Source: Amylostereum areolatum | Taxonomy: Eukaryota > Basidiomycota > Agaricomycetes > Russulales > Stereaceae | DNA: 64,000 nt | NCBI GenBank assembly: GCA_012932865.1 | Contig: SAXG01000062.1 | Location: 124,001 to 188,000, forward strand | Reading direction: 5' to 3' | Program-made: the position numbers and the translations under genes | The notes under the pieces: generated by a model | Told to the model about the DNA's origin: nothing | Databases searched by the model: none | The model's input: only the letters and a program-made list of their open reading frames with translations | Shown here: piece by piece, positions 42,129 through 52,975 of the stretch | Layout of the letters: every line of letters begins with the position of its first letter | How positions within the stretch are numbered: position 1 is the first letter of the stretch

Positions 42129-44771
42129 CTACAGAAGCTCCTCCAACACCCGATCGTACTGATGCGGCAAGTGCGCGCTGTCCCCCCGTCAGCTTCTCCG
42201 CCAGAGCAAGGCCAACGCGAAACGCACCTAAGCATGTCCCGCGCGAACACGATCTGCGAAAACACCTTCTCGACGTCGAGCACCTCGAACAGCCGCAGCG
42301 CGTCCTCGCTCTCCTCTTTCGCCCTCCCCTCGCCCGGGTCGTACGTGTACTTGCGCTCGCCCTGCGGCATCGGCGGGGCCACGGACGAATCGCCGCGACG
42401 GACGGCCCACAGCACGCGTCCGGGGGGGTAGAGATGCGTCATGTGCATGTTGGCTTCGAGCGTTTTGCGGATGGCGAGGAACTGAAGAGAGCGTGCGTGC
42501 GTCAAGTTGCACCCACCTCGTGAAATGACAAGCCCAAAAGACGCACCCAAACGGGATCCTCCGCCGTCCCGAACCCGGTGTTGAACTTGAGCGCACGCTT
42601 GGTGACGCCCGCGTATCCCTCCTGCCCTCGCTCGCGCTCGCCGTGCGCCTTGCAGAGCCACGCCGCGGCGCGATTCATGTCCCGGATGGACCCGAGCGAG
42701 AGGCGGGAGACGACGTCGTGGGAGTAGACGAAGGAGGTGACGAGGTTGGAGGCGAGGGCACCGAGGCGGGCGTCGGTGAGGCAGCTGTGGGTGGATGAGT
42801 CGAGGTGAAGAAAACGGGGAGGAAGGGACGACGCACGGCGGTCCGAAGCAGTAGACGGAGACGCGCCGCCCGACGGGGAGACCGCTGGAGCGCACGGTGA
42901 GGACAGGTCTTGGGGTCCGCCCACATCTGTGCGTCGATGAGTAAGCAGACGGGCGCAAGGAGGACGGACGCACCATCGCTAGGAGCACTGCCACGCCCGA
43001 CCCGAGACTGTGCCCGCACATCACCAGCTCTGGCGTTCAGAGTCAGCGTCGATGGGGCGGTCAAGGTAGACGCGCGGACGCACCGAAGCCCTTGTTCTTC
43101 TTCAACGCCTCGCGCACCGCGACGTGCACCGGCTTTCCCTTCCCGCCCATGACGTTCGCCATTCGCAACATGCCGCCGTGCACCTGATACCTCGGCGAGG
43201 GCGCGAACGTGGACAGGGACGCGAAGCTGGGCGTCCGCATCCGCGTCGTCCGCGTAGTCGAGCGCGTGCTGCCCATGGTCGGAAACGGCAGCGCGCCGGG
43301 CATCTGCGCCTGCTCCTCGTCCTCGTCCTCTAGCACGACGTCGGCTTCTTCGTCGTCCACGCTCGCAGGCTCGAACTCCTCGGGCTCGCAGGTGAGATCG
43401 ACCGCGAGCTCGTTGATGGACATGGTACCCCGAAAGACGAGCACGATCTCGCGCCGGGCGTGGTCGGTGAGCACCCAGAAGCGGGGCATGCGCGACTCGG
43501 CGCCCACCACGGCCGACACGGGCGCGTCCGCGTTCGCGTGCACGTTCGCGCTGCGGAGAAAGATGTCGCGGTCGTGGCGGCCCATGACGAGGTCCCACCA
43601 GGAATAGGCGGGGGTGGGAGGGGCGGAGGCGGGGCCCGCGGAGGACGCGGAGGCGGCCTGCGTTTCCGAGGCGTCGATGGCGGCCTCGAGCGTGGCTTTC
43701 TCCGCGGAGAGCGCGGCGGCGGCGGGGGCGGACGTCGGGTGCACACCGAAGAAGAGGAGGGAGGCGCCGCCGTAGCCGGCGAGGACCATCTTGGAGAGAC
43801 GGCGGAGGGTGCGCTTGAGTTCGCGGTTGGAGGCGCGGAGGGGTTTCATCGCGGGCGGTTTGGATTTGAATTTGGATTTGGAGCGGAAGGACGGGGGAGG
43901 GTCGAGATCGGTGATGTCGGCGGTGAGGAGCTGGCCGCGATTGTGGGCGAGGATGAGGTCCGAGGTGATGCTGACGCGGGACTCGGTGCGCGTGCGCTCG
44001 CCCGCGTCCGCGTCGTCGTGGAACGGGATCTCGCGCAGGTGTTCGGTCCACTTGCGCACCTGCCAGTCGTGCGTGACGCCCTGCAGCGCGCCCCAGGCCA
44101 CGAGCGCCTGCGCCACCTCCGTCACGCCGAAGCGTTCCTCCGGCAGCTCCTCGCCCTGCGCGGGGTTCGCCCATTCGCGGCGGACGAGGGTGATGAAGGA
44201 CGCGAGGGAAAAAGAGGCCTCGTCTGTGCCGGGGAAGAAGGCGGCGAAGGCGTTGATGGAGGACGAGGCGGCGACGAGGGAGGCGGAGGTGAGGCTTTCG
44301 CCGAGGAGGATGGGGAGGAGGGCGAGCTGTTCGATGTAGGTTATCGTACTCGATATGAAGGACTCGAAGGCTTGGCCAGTGCCCAGACGTCCGCCGAAGG
44401 GGATGTCGAGGGCATGGCCCGTGAGACCAGCGGCGGAGGACGCGATTCCGCGCGTTATTCCAAACTGTGGAAGGTTATGTGAGCACAAGAGAGGAGATGG
44501 GAATCGTTGCCAGCACGGCAGGCTTTTCGTAGGTTTAATGGTCCACTTCTTCCCGGTAGAGAACTTCTGGCCCGTTGTTCACGCCCATCGTCTCCCAGGG
44601 GATCTTTTATAGTAGACCATTTTGCCGCAAGGAATGTCTGCCGTGCTGGAAGTGAAGACGGACACGCACCCCGAGCCTTGTCCCAGCCTTCGCCGCCGCA
44701 AACCCAAAGGAAGTCCCCGCAGAAGCGACGTCGAGTGCGAGACGACCATACTTGTCCATGAAGGAGGTCAT
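42129..44771 (-). CDS. sn1-specific diacylglycerol lipase-like protein (Lipase_3), one apparent frameshift
   Basis: Seven exons: 44670-44771, 43084-44464, 42974-43029, 42837-42926, 42547-42784, 42228-42481, 42129-42177. The start MTSFMDKYGRLALDV leads into a long N-terminal region, then the alpha/beta-hydrolase core: VFRGT with the conserved lid-side segment, the nucleophile motif CGHSLGSG (Ser502), and YSHDVVSRLSLG carrying the likely catalytic Asp. A His-containing block (MHMTHLYPPGRVLW) is near the end, and the C-terminus is LPHQYDRVLEELL. Phases agree everywhere except exon 4, where one extra base in TGTCCTCACC (about 42899) separates MWADPKTC from LTVRSSGLPVGRRVSVYCF. The family releases fatty acid from diacylglycerol at membranes. 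Confidence 0.82.
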
Positions 44772-45291
44772 GGAGTGAAAGGGTCCGTGAGGTTGTGTGC
44801 GCGCATACGACGACTTCACGTTGGGGATGTCAGCCCTATGTGGATTTGAGCAACTTTCCGCTAAAGTTTCTTGATTATATGAAGTCGATGTCGAGGACGA
44901 CAGATGGGTGGATGGTGGATGGGAGGATGTCGACGTGCTGGAGCAACTGAGCAGAGCAAGGCCTCGACGAGTCGACGCGTTTTCACATGCATCATATCCA
45001 TCACGTGATGAATCATAATCTTCTTGCGATCTTCCGTCCGCTCTCCCCGACGACCATAACACTCCTCTCCAAGTCCTCGTCAACTCGTCCACCGAGAGGT
45101 ATTGCTACAGGTGCTTGTGCAAATACCCTTATCTGCGACTTCCGAAAACTTCCCCATCATCTTCGGCAACAACATGTATGATCAACGTGCGATTTTCTCG
45201 TCACTGCTGTTCCCCAGAAAACACAATGAATAACCGTACAGGGATCACATTCTTGAATCTCAGCTAGGTATATATACAGTGGCTCAAGCGC
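44772..45291. other. intergenic, promoter side of the lipase
   Basis: The lipase frame stays open upstream to 45092, but the composition is not protein-like, so ATG 44771 is kept. No other gene. Confidence 0.45.
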
Positions 45292-45807
45292 TCACTCCTC
45301 TCCCTCGGCGTCATATTCAGCTTGCCGCTTCCGCCATTCCTTCACCCATTCTTGGCCAAAGTCGACGCCCTTTGTCCTGCCCGAGCCCGAGTCCGAGCCC
45401 TTCAACGGCATCTGGTCGTCGGAGGCAGTTTTTTTCAAACTAAGTCCCGGATTCCTCACCGCTTGAGACGTCTCTCCAGCCTCCTCAGTGATATCCATCT
45501 CGTTGAAGTATTTTTCCAATGATGCGGCCGGTTCTTCAACGCCTACCTGACCGTTTGGCATCGAGAGCCTTGGGATGCCGTCAATACCGTTGCGCCCTGA
45601 TTGCGAATATGCGGGTATCCGTGAAGTATCGCAGGGTGGGTGCACATAGAGTGATTGCGATGATGAAAGTCCACCGGCGAGGTAAGCCTGCGGCTGGCCT
45701 TGAGGGTGCGAGCCTTGGCCGGCTTGCAGGGAATCAGGAAACATCGGAGTCGACATCGCGCTATCGACTGAGTGGGATACGGGTGTGACTGGGGGGTTGG
45801 GGGCCAC
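45292..45807 (-). CDS. uncharacterised 171-residue protein
   Basis: A single-exon frame from ATG 45807 (MAPNPPVTPVSHSVDSAMST). It is Pro/Ser/Gly-rich at the N-terminus and ends in a charged helical segment (FGQEWVKEWRKRQAEYDAEG). No domain, signal peptide or membrane helix. It is followed on the same strand by two other uncharacterised genes (46116-47249 and 48076-48447), none overlapping. Confidence 0.55.
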   Translation of the reverse strand: MAPNPPVTPVSHSVDSAMSTPMFPDSLQAGQGSHPQGQPQAYLAGGLSSSQSLYVHPPCDTSRIPAYSQSGRNGIDGIPRLSMPNGQVGVEEPAASLEKYFNEMDITEEAGETSQAVRNPGLSLKKTASDDQMPLKGSDSGSGRTKGVDFGQEWVKEWRKRQAEYDAEGEE

Positions 45808-46115
45808 TTGAAACTTGATAGCAACGGACAGGTAACTTCCCCGGCCTTATTTATACGAGTCCACCTGTTTGACACTGCGTGTGTCTGTTGAGGTACTAAA
45901 ACAGTACCTCAGTGACACTTCTCGTTTACAGGGCATCGTGAGCGTGCCACCCGGATAGCGTGCCATTATCGCTTGTGGCACGGTGAGATGAGAAGTTTGT
46001 GAGAAGTAGCGATATAGAACTAGAAACAGTCCTTGAACTCCTCCGTCGACATCTCTAGATCTTCCTCTCACTCGCTTCTCACTCGCATCAGGAGTGACCC
46101 ATTTGTCTATGTAAT

Positions 46116-47249
46116 TTACAGATCATTTTTTCCCTTCTTCCGTTCGATCCGATGGTCAACCTCCTTCTCGAAGGCATCCAGTTTCTCGTGCGTCTCTGTC
46201 AACTGCTTATTCAACAACCCACTCACCCACCGCATGTCTTCGCGCCATCCCATAGCAAGAGCATGGTCTCCTCCTCTCTCTGAAACCGACGTGTTGCTTC
46301 CTTGGACGGCTTCGGAACCCCATGTCGTCGACTTCCCACTATTATGCGACCCACCGTCGCCCGCCTCCGTCTCAGCAACACCACTCGCCGCCGCCCCATC
46401 GTTGGGCCACGGCGCCCTTTCATCGCCGCCGACTGGTACAGATTTCGCCCTTACCAGTGAATTGACCTCCCCTGCACCACGTCCGCTATAACGTGCCGCC
46501 TTCGCGTTTCCTTCGTCCGTCGGATTCAAGGCTCCATCGTGAGTCTGCAGATGGCGCGAAGGTTCCGACGAGTGGATCCGAGTCTCATCACCCACCGAAG
46601 GACGCAAAAATCCGGGCAGGTTCCCGGCCCCCTCCCTCCCGTGTAACAATCCCGTGTGCCGAAGGGTCCTCGTTTTGGTCGATGCACGAACGGGCGCCTC
46701 AGATTCAGCGACGGCTGCTCTTCCCTCTCTCAAACCCGCCCGCTCCTGAAGCTGTGGCGCGCCAGCATTTTCCGACATTTGCGGCGTGTTCGGCAGAGCC
46801 TTGTCCGTGTTTCGTTCGAGCTCATGCCTTCGTTCTTGTTCATACCCATGAGGCTTTGGCTGACGTTTGATCCAGGGGACCGGAGACAAAGCGTGGGGAA
46901 CACTATCTCCTTGTTGCTTTCTCAGATTGACGGACATCGCACCGGGGGTTGAATGGCCAGAGTCTGCAGAAGCGACGGCAGACGGATCTTCATGTTTACC
47001 GCGATGTAATGTGGCGCGAGTAGGACGAGGTTCTGGTGCATCAGACAGTGGCGAGGCTATCTTGTGTGGCGATGGAAGTGGAGATTCAAATGCGTGACTG
47101 GAGCTGGCGGAAGCAAGCGGAGTAGACGGGAGGTTCGAAGGTGAGGAGACCTCGCGCGAGCCGTCGTGCTCAACACCAGCAGCTTGTGATATTGACGAGT
47201 TGGATCCGTTGACGAGCAACCAGGAAGATGCGGTATCCGGCATACTCAT
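46116..47249 (-). CDS. uncharacterised disordered protein with C-terminal helix
   Basis: A single-exon frame. The ATG at 47249 (MSMPDTASSWLLVNGSNSSI) is preferred over the frame's first ATG at 47312, because the intervening residues look like leader. 377 residues, mostly low-complexity Ser/Pro/Glu/Arg sequence, ending in a probable amphipathic helix (LLNKQLTETHEKLDAFEKEV) and a basic tail (IERKKGKNDL). No recognised domain. Confidence 0.6.
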   Translation of the reverse strand: MSMPDTASSWLLVNGSNSSISQAAGVEHDGSREVSSPSNLPSTPLASASSSHAFESPLPSPHKIASPLSDAPEPRPTRATLHRGKHEDPSAVASADSGHSTPGAMSVNLRKQQGDSVPHALSPVPWIKRQPKPHGYEQERRHELERNTDKALPNTPQMSENAGAPQLQERAGLREGRAAVAESEAPVRASTKTRTLRHTGLLHGREGAGNLPGFLRPSVGDETRIHSSEPSRHLQTHDGALNPTDEGNAKAARYSGRGAGEVNSLVRAKSVPVGGDERAPWPNDGAAASGVAETEAGDGGSHNSGKSTTWGSEAVQGSNTSVSERGGDHALAMGWREDMRWVSGLLNKQLTETHEKLDAFEKEVDHRIERKKGKNDL

Positions 47250-48075
47250 TATGAAGAACACAGTCCAAGTGCAGTGAGCAGGAGGGAGGGATGGCAAGTC
47301 GATGCACCCCACTCATCCAGTTGGGATTTCATATTTATGTACGCGACTAGCCTGCGCGCCACATGTCAGGAGGTGCTACACTCAAACAAGGCAATAATAC
47401 ACAAGATGATCGAAGCAGGAACACAGCTATCTGAAGCTTGGACGGGTTGTTCTCTACCCGTACAACGCGAACAACCCGAAGGTCCAAACGCTCGCCGCCT
47501 CTCGTAGTTCAAAGCGAAGCCTCCAGATCCGACCATCGCGTACGTGTGAAACACTCCAAAGGCCTGCCATCGCTGTCTATATTTGTAGGAACCCGCCGTC
47601 AAGCCCTTCGCGTGCCATGTTGAAGACAAACCACCACGTTAGAAGAGACCGATCCGCCCAGATGGAAGACAAGGGTGGCACGGTAGTATGAGAGCCGGCG
47701 ACGAGAGTGACACACAGCACGGCGCATATGATGACAGTGCGGTCGAAGGTTCCAACAAAAAGAATCAGCGACATCGACCGTCGAGGATGGTGATCAAGAG
47801 ATCGGAAATGGCTGTACCTCGTGAGATCGAAATCTAGAGAAGTTAGAACTGCGTCAAAACGCGAAGAGATTATTTAAGAGAAACACCACCATCTCGAAGT
47901 CACTGGCGATATCGATCTCACTGCACCTTCGAAGATGGTGTCCTCTGTCGAGACATTGGGACTGTGTACGACACTCCACCAGACGATACGCCACCAGTAT
48001 CTCGCCGTCAAAGAAAAACATGTTTCAAATAATGCCGCCATTAACGACGTTTCTCAAATACATCAACCAGGATAA
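47250..48075. other. intergenic with repeat copy 1
   Basis: It contains the 47587-47682 copy of a 95-base direct repeat, ~340 bases upstream of the gene ending at 46116. No gene. Confidence 0.5.
47587..47682 (+). repeat. 95-base direct repeat, copy 1
   Basis: It matches 48587-48682 at an offset of exactly 1,000 bases. Over 47601-47680 there are six differences in 80 bases, all transitions. Confidence 0.88.
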
Positions 48076-48447
48076 TCAGGCCTGAGCATCCCCTTTCCCT
48101 TTCCCGCTGGCACCATCCATTAAGTTGGCAATAGCGCCTGAGCGCACGAGGGTGCGGTTAGAAGTGTCTAAAGGCAGGAAGTCGGCGTTAATACGACTGA
48201 CACACGTAGAAACGGCGCGTACTAGATGGTTTCGGGGTAGGTGATAGTAATTCGGTTGGTAGCCTATTGAGCTGGGAGGGCCCGGGTACTGTACAGAAGG
48301 AATGTAAAGACTTAGCCACCCTTCTTCATACAACAAGACGTTAGTACCGGCGGGCTTGCCCCCCTCGCCTTGCGGGGGAGTAGGAGTTCGGTCAGGATTT
48401 TCGACGGTAGTCGGCGTTGAGGTTGAGTTCGAGGCCATTTGCGTCAA
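48076..48447 (-). CDS. uncharacterised 123-residue protein
   Basis: A single-exon frame from ATG 48447 (MTQMASNSTSTPTTVENPDR); ATG 48438 is an alternative. A Thr/Pro-rich start is followed by an ordered-looking middle (VLLYEEGWLSLYIPSVQYPG, then NYYHLPRNHLVRAVSTCVSR) and a Gly/Lys-rich end. No domain. It lies between the two copies of the 95-base repeat, the second ~140 bases upstream of its start. Confidence 0.5.
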   Translation of the reverse strand: MTQMASNSTSTPTTVENPDRTPTPPQGEGGKPAGTNVLLYEEGWLSLYIPSVQYPGPPSSIGYQPNYYHLPRNHLVRAVSTCVSRINADFLPLDTSNRTLVRSGAIANLMDGASGKGKGDAQA

Positions 48448-49478
48448 TGTGATAGTCGAAAGTTGGTAGTGAGGAAGAAGGGGGAAAAATCCTGGGGGAT
48501 TTTATACATCTCCTCGAGATCGCTTTGACTCCGGCGGTGGCACAGATGCCGACTGGCACTGGCACCGACGGGATGTCCAACTTCCTGGAAACCCGCAGCG
48601 AAGCTCTTCGCGTGCCATGTTGGAGACAAACCGCCACGTTAGAAGAGACCGGTCCGCTCAGATGGAAGACAAGAGTGGCACGTTATCCTAGCGCCGTCAA
48701 AGCGTGTCGACGAAGAAGCCCCCAGATCCCCGGCGGTGGCACAGAGGTACAGAAGACGTATCGCCATCCAACGGTATATACTATAACCTACGCGTTTTAC
48801 CGCCCGTCGAACGGAACACACCTTCCCCGCTATCAGTTACTGCTAAATCGGAGGTGGTCAAGACGCACCTGGCGTGCCTTCGCACAGAATTCTCGAGTCC
48901 CGATCACATAGGTAGGTTCGTCGTGGACCATCATCGAGAAGCGATCCTCGAACGACGTCCTTCCTCGGATTTTCCCATTATTCCCCCGGACTTCCGTGCA
49001 TGGAACGGCGAGGATGGTGGCAGTCGTATACGTGAGTTGAATAAGCCGGGACTCTGTACACGGACTTGGAGAGGAAAGGGCATCAAAAGTCAAGCAGCAG
49101 CGGGCACTGGAAGTTGCCAGTGGGTGGTATCAATCAAGAGTGAAGGTGCCGAGCTGTGGCGCTGTCGCTTGAAAGGGGGCGTCCCAGTGTAAATTCCACG
49201 AACGTTTGAGCTGAAGCGCTGAAGAGCGGTTGAAGGCGGTGTGTGCGCCATGGACGACGACAACGAAAGGGAAACTTCAACGAGTTCGAGGGAAAGACCG
49301 CGATTGGCTGGAACGAGCACGTGGGCCGTAACGGGTGACCGGTGACCGTTGAACGTCACAGCGCGTGACGGCTGGGCGCGAGTGGTTTTTTGTGGACAGG
49401 CCGCCCGCCGGTCTCAGAAGCCGTCCCGTCATCGTTCCCCTCATCCTGCTCCCCTCCCCGCCCCCCCGACCCCGCCCC
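48448..49478. other. intergenic with repeat copy 2 and cyclin promoter
   Basis: It contains repeat copy 2 (48587-48682), a short GGCGGTGGCACAGA word twice (about 48531 and 48731), and a CACGTGGG E-box at 49318-49325, ~155 bases before the cyclin ATG. CACGTGGG is the high-affinity Pho4 site in yeast; relevance here is inference. Confidence 0.45.
48587..48682 (+). repeat. 95-base direct repeat, copy 2
   Basis: Partner of 47587-47682 in the same orientation. Confidence 0.88.
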
Positions 49479-51126
49479 ATGCTCGCCCTGCTCACCTCCC
49501 ACGACGCCATCCACCCACCCGCCCCCACACATCCCCCCATATCCCGCCGCACGTCCTCCTCCGCAAGACCCCCCGTCGTGGCGTCCCATCCCCATCCCCA
49601 TCCCCACCCCCACCCTCACCCTCATCGACCGCCAGCGCCCCACCCCCCCGTACCCTTCCCCTCCTCGTCCTCCACATTGCTCCCGGCGAGCGATGCACCC
49701 CCACCCGCGTCCTCCCCGACCCCGCCCGCCCCCAGCGCCAACGGCCCCGGCGCACCCCCCATCGCCAGCAGCAGTCGACCGGTGGACATACACTCGTACC
49801 CCGCCCCGGACCTCCTCCGCCTGCTCGCCTCCCTCCTCGACCAGATCGCCCGGGCCAACGACCGATTACCCTCCCCCGCCACCGCCGACAGCCACCCGCC
49901 CGCGCTCTCGCTCTCCGTGCTCTCCGCGCGGCCCATCTGGCACACCCTCACCACCGCCTCCCGCGTCTCGCTCGCGACGCCGTCCTCCCCGCTCACCTTC
50001 CACGCGCGCACGGTGCCCACGATCTCCCTCCACGCGTACCTCATGCGCATACACAAATACTGCCCCGCCCCGAACGATGTCTTCCTCTCCCTGCTCGTGT
50101 ACTTTGACCGCATGGCCAGGCTCAGCGCGGAGGCGACCGGGCGCGGGTTCGTCATCGACTCGTACAACGTCCATCGGCTGGTCATCGCCGGCGTCACCGT
50201 CGCGAGCAAGTTCTTCAGCGACGTCTTCTACACCAACTCTCGCTACGCGAAGGTACGTCGACTTCCCTCCCCGAACTCCGTCGTCCCCCCCCCCCCCCCC
50301 CAATTTTTTTTCCCCGTCCGCCTTTGGGCTCGCGGTTCTTCCCCTTCATCGACGCCTTCGTTCGCGCTTGTTTCGTTTCCTTTTTCTGCTTGCCCTCTGT
50401 TGGCGCGCACGGGCACGCGAGGACGGAGGTCGTCATATGCCCCCGCGCTTCTGCCTTCGTTCGGCCGTGACGTAACGCCTCGAGCCTCGAAAACGCCGTT
50501 CGAACCTCCCCGTCCTCGTCCTCGTTCTCGCCATGCACGCCGATGCCCAGAGCCCCGCACCACGTCATCCCCCCATTCAACCCATCCAATCCATCCAATT
50601 CCCCTAAAAGACGCAGCGCCCTAACCTAACCCTCCTTTCCCACCAGGTCGGCGGCCTGCCCCAATCCGAGCTCAACCAGCTCGAGCTGCAGTTCCTCCTC
50701 CTGAACGACTTCCGCCTGCGCATCTCCGACGCCGAGATGCAGCACTACGCCGAGCAGCTCGTCCTCTTCTCCCACACGAACGCCGTCCCGCCCTCCCCGT
50801 CCTCGCTCCCCGCCGCGCTCTCCGACCCGGACCCCCCGCCCGGCCCCCACCCGCACCCGCGCCTCGTGCACCACGCGTCCACCCAGTCCTTCGCGAGCGC
50901 CTCCGAGTCGTCCTACTCCGCCAGCGGCACCGAGACCGAGACCGAGGGCGGGAGCACGGACGAGGAGCCGACGGTGCGGCCCGCGTGGAGCACCGCGAGC
51001 GGGAGCGTCGCGGCGGATTCGGACGAGGAGGACGCGGAGGAGGGCGCGGAGGGGGCTGACGACGACGACGACGAGGACGACGTGCGGATGGCGAGTCCGA
51101 GTCCGCGCGCGCGCGCGCGGGCGTGA
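49479..51126 (+). CDS. PHO80/PCL-type cyclin
   Basis: Two exons (49479-50252 and 50647-51126) give 417 residues. The first ATG in frame is 49479. A Pro/His/Ser-rich N-terminus (HPHPHPHPHPHPHR) precedes the cyclin box at about residues 165-310. Its landmarks are ISLHAYLMRIHKYCPAPNDV, FLSLLVYFDRMARL, YNVHRLVIAGVTVASKFFSD, YTNSRYAKVGGL and LNQLELQFLLLNDFRL, the signature of Pho80/Pcl cyclins that partner Pho85-type kinases in phosphate and cell-cycle control. The C-terminus is acidic (DDDDDEDDVRMASP). The intron (394 bases) is several times longer than others here and falls between conserved residues YAK and VGGLP. Confidence 0.92.
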
Positions 51127-51940
51127 GGGAGAGGCGGGGGTGCCCGCCCTTTGCGTTTGGTCGGGTCTGTGCGCGTACAGGGAGGGCTCCCGTAGGCGAG
51201 CGGGGCGCGTCCGGCCGGGTCTTCCTGGGAGAACCCCGTTCGTGCGTCGGTGTGCGCTGTCGACGATATAGTCGCGCATACATCCTGCTCCACCCACTCT
51301 CTCCACACCTCCACACATCCTTTGCTCAATCCCTTCCGCCCGCCTCTCGTCCCTTCCATCGGTCCTACACACGCCCCTCTTGCTCACCCTCCATCGCCAT
51401 CGCCATCGCCATCGCCATCTCCACCCTGCACCATGCACCTCTCGCCATTCACGCTTTCATCCTCGCACACAATCGTCCCGCCGCCATCCATCCCCCCATC
51501 CATCTCTTTCCCGCCTCATCTCGTCTCGGTTTTTTTCTATATATACAATAGTATTGTACATACATATCTCAGATCCCTCCCCCACCCTCCCCCCTGCGCA
51601 TCGCATCAAGCATCGAGCATATTTTACAAGTACTGTATACAGTTTCGGTCCCCGTCTTTTTAGTTTGGAGCGGAATGGGATGGTTTATTCCTTCGATCGG
51701 TGTCGGGTTTTGGCCGACTGTGCTTGGACTATCCTTGCGACGGGATGCGGGTCAGGCTGACTAGCTCAACTGAGGGTCTGGAGCTCCAAGTCCAGCCTCA
51801 GGCCTCAATGCCTCAGGCTTCAGTCCACCACTCGCTTGAAATTCCACGGACAATTGATAATTTGAAATTGTGAATATTCAAGGGAAAAAGCAAGAAAAGA
51901 AAGACTCCAGAGTCCAACACAATTCCTGTGCAAGGACGAC
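51127..51940. other. intergenic with CATCGC repeat
   Basis: A short CATCGC microsatellite at about 51392-51419 and pyrimidine-rich DNA follow the cyclin. No gene. Confidence 0.5.
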
Positions 51941-52034
51941 CTCCCTGGCGGGGAGTCGAACCCCGCTCTCGCGCGGTCCAACAAACAATCTTGGGATGAC
52001 AGGCGCGTGTACTAATCCGATATACTACCAGGGA
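51941..52034 (-). tRNA. tRNA-Asp(GTC) with a 21-base intron
   Basis: On the minus strand TCCCTGG at the 5' end pairs with CCAGGGA at the 3' end, with G as discriminator. The T arm is GCGGGGTTCGACTCCCCGC. The anticodon stem CGCGC/GCGCG encloses CTGTCA...C, so the anticodon is GTC. The canonical intron sits one base 3' of the anticodon (TCCCAAGATTGTTTGTTGGAC), leaving 73 bases when removed. Confidence 0.93.
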
Positions 52035-52403
52035 TGCGTAATCTAGCTACTGGTTTGGGTATACACGCGTACAACATCTATCGTCCCCTCCGAACTTGAA
52101 CCACCTCACATTGCCGGCGCCCCGTTAGAAACCAATGACTCTCAGTCGCCTAACAATATCAACTCGGCGAACCCCTTTCCAAGTTATTGTTCGTCGTCGC
52201 CAACGTGCCAACGAGAGGAATCACGGTATCTATTCGTCCTTTGTCTCCGCTCGTACTCATCACCACCTCCAAGCTTCCTCGAAACAAAGGGACTCCGAGG
52301 CGCATAAATACACCCCCCTTCAACTGACCTTCGTTTCTTCCCCCGCTTTCACCCTTTCGTCGTCCTGTCCAGCCTTTGACCTCTCCGCCCCTTATCTCTA
52401 CCC
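52035..52403. other. intergenic, leader of the next gene
   Basis: Pyrimidine-rich toward its end. No gene or RNA seen. Confidence 0.45.
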
Positions 52404-52975
52404 ATGAACGCCTCGAACAATGATCCCGACGTCGTGATGGCGGACGATGCCGCCGCCACGCAGATGGATACGGACGTCGCGATGGACGACGACGCGCCGC
52501 TTAACGGTACCCCACCGCTCGCCACGCCTACTGCGACCAGGCCCAAGCCCAAGCCCAGCAAGGTGAGTTTTCGCGCCGACGTTTGGGCGATCTGCAGTCC
52601 TGTCCAGCTGTCTGCGAGGCAGAGCCGGGACAACGAAAGCTCACCGTAACGCGCCGCCGCCGGCGATCTACGTACGAACAGGATTCGAAAGGGAACAAAC
52701 CGCGGTCGCGCCCGAGAGCCCCCCGTCGCCAAAGCGCAGGGGCACCGTGGACCTTCCCGACGTGTGAGGTCTGTCGACAAGGATCTGTGTCAGTGTGCTT
52801 TGAGGAGCCTTGCAAGGGTTCCGCCGGGCGAGGGCGATGGTGCCGCCTTTTCTTCCCCAGTGTTTTGTTTCGATGGATTGCGCATGTACTACCAAACCCC
52901 ACCCTATGTACTCCCTTTCCCCCTAACGCCCGCACCCTCGACGACGAAAGGCTTTCGCCGTCCATCGCAATATAG
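52404..52975 (+). CDS. hypothetical small protein, splice form uncertain
   Basis: The ATG at 52404 opens an acidic first exon (MNASNNDPDVVMADDAAATQ, then MDTDVAMDDDAPLNG), ending at a strong donor AAG|GTGAGT (52563). With acceptor CAG at 52681 the frame continues DSKGNKPRSRPRAPRRQSAG to a stop at 52973-52975. A different acceptor would give FEREQTAVAPESPPSPKRRG and stop after VDLPDV, which looks more protein-like but has no phase-matched site that I could find. No domain recognised. Confidence 0.45.

Noticed and set aside
42116..43024. Uninterrupted minus-strand frame through the lipase region
   Set aside because: It reads through at least three good introns and becomes Arg/Pro-rich nonsense. 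The spliced model restores family motifs.
42675..44174. 499-codon minus-strand Arg/Ala/Gly-rich frame and the long plus-strand frame at 43460-44482
   Set aside because: Shadow frames of the GC-rich lipase exon 2, with no motifs.
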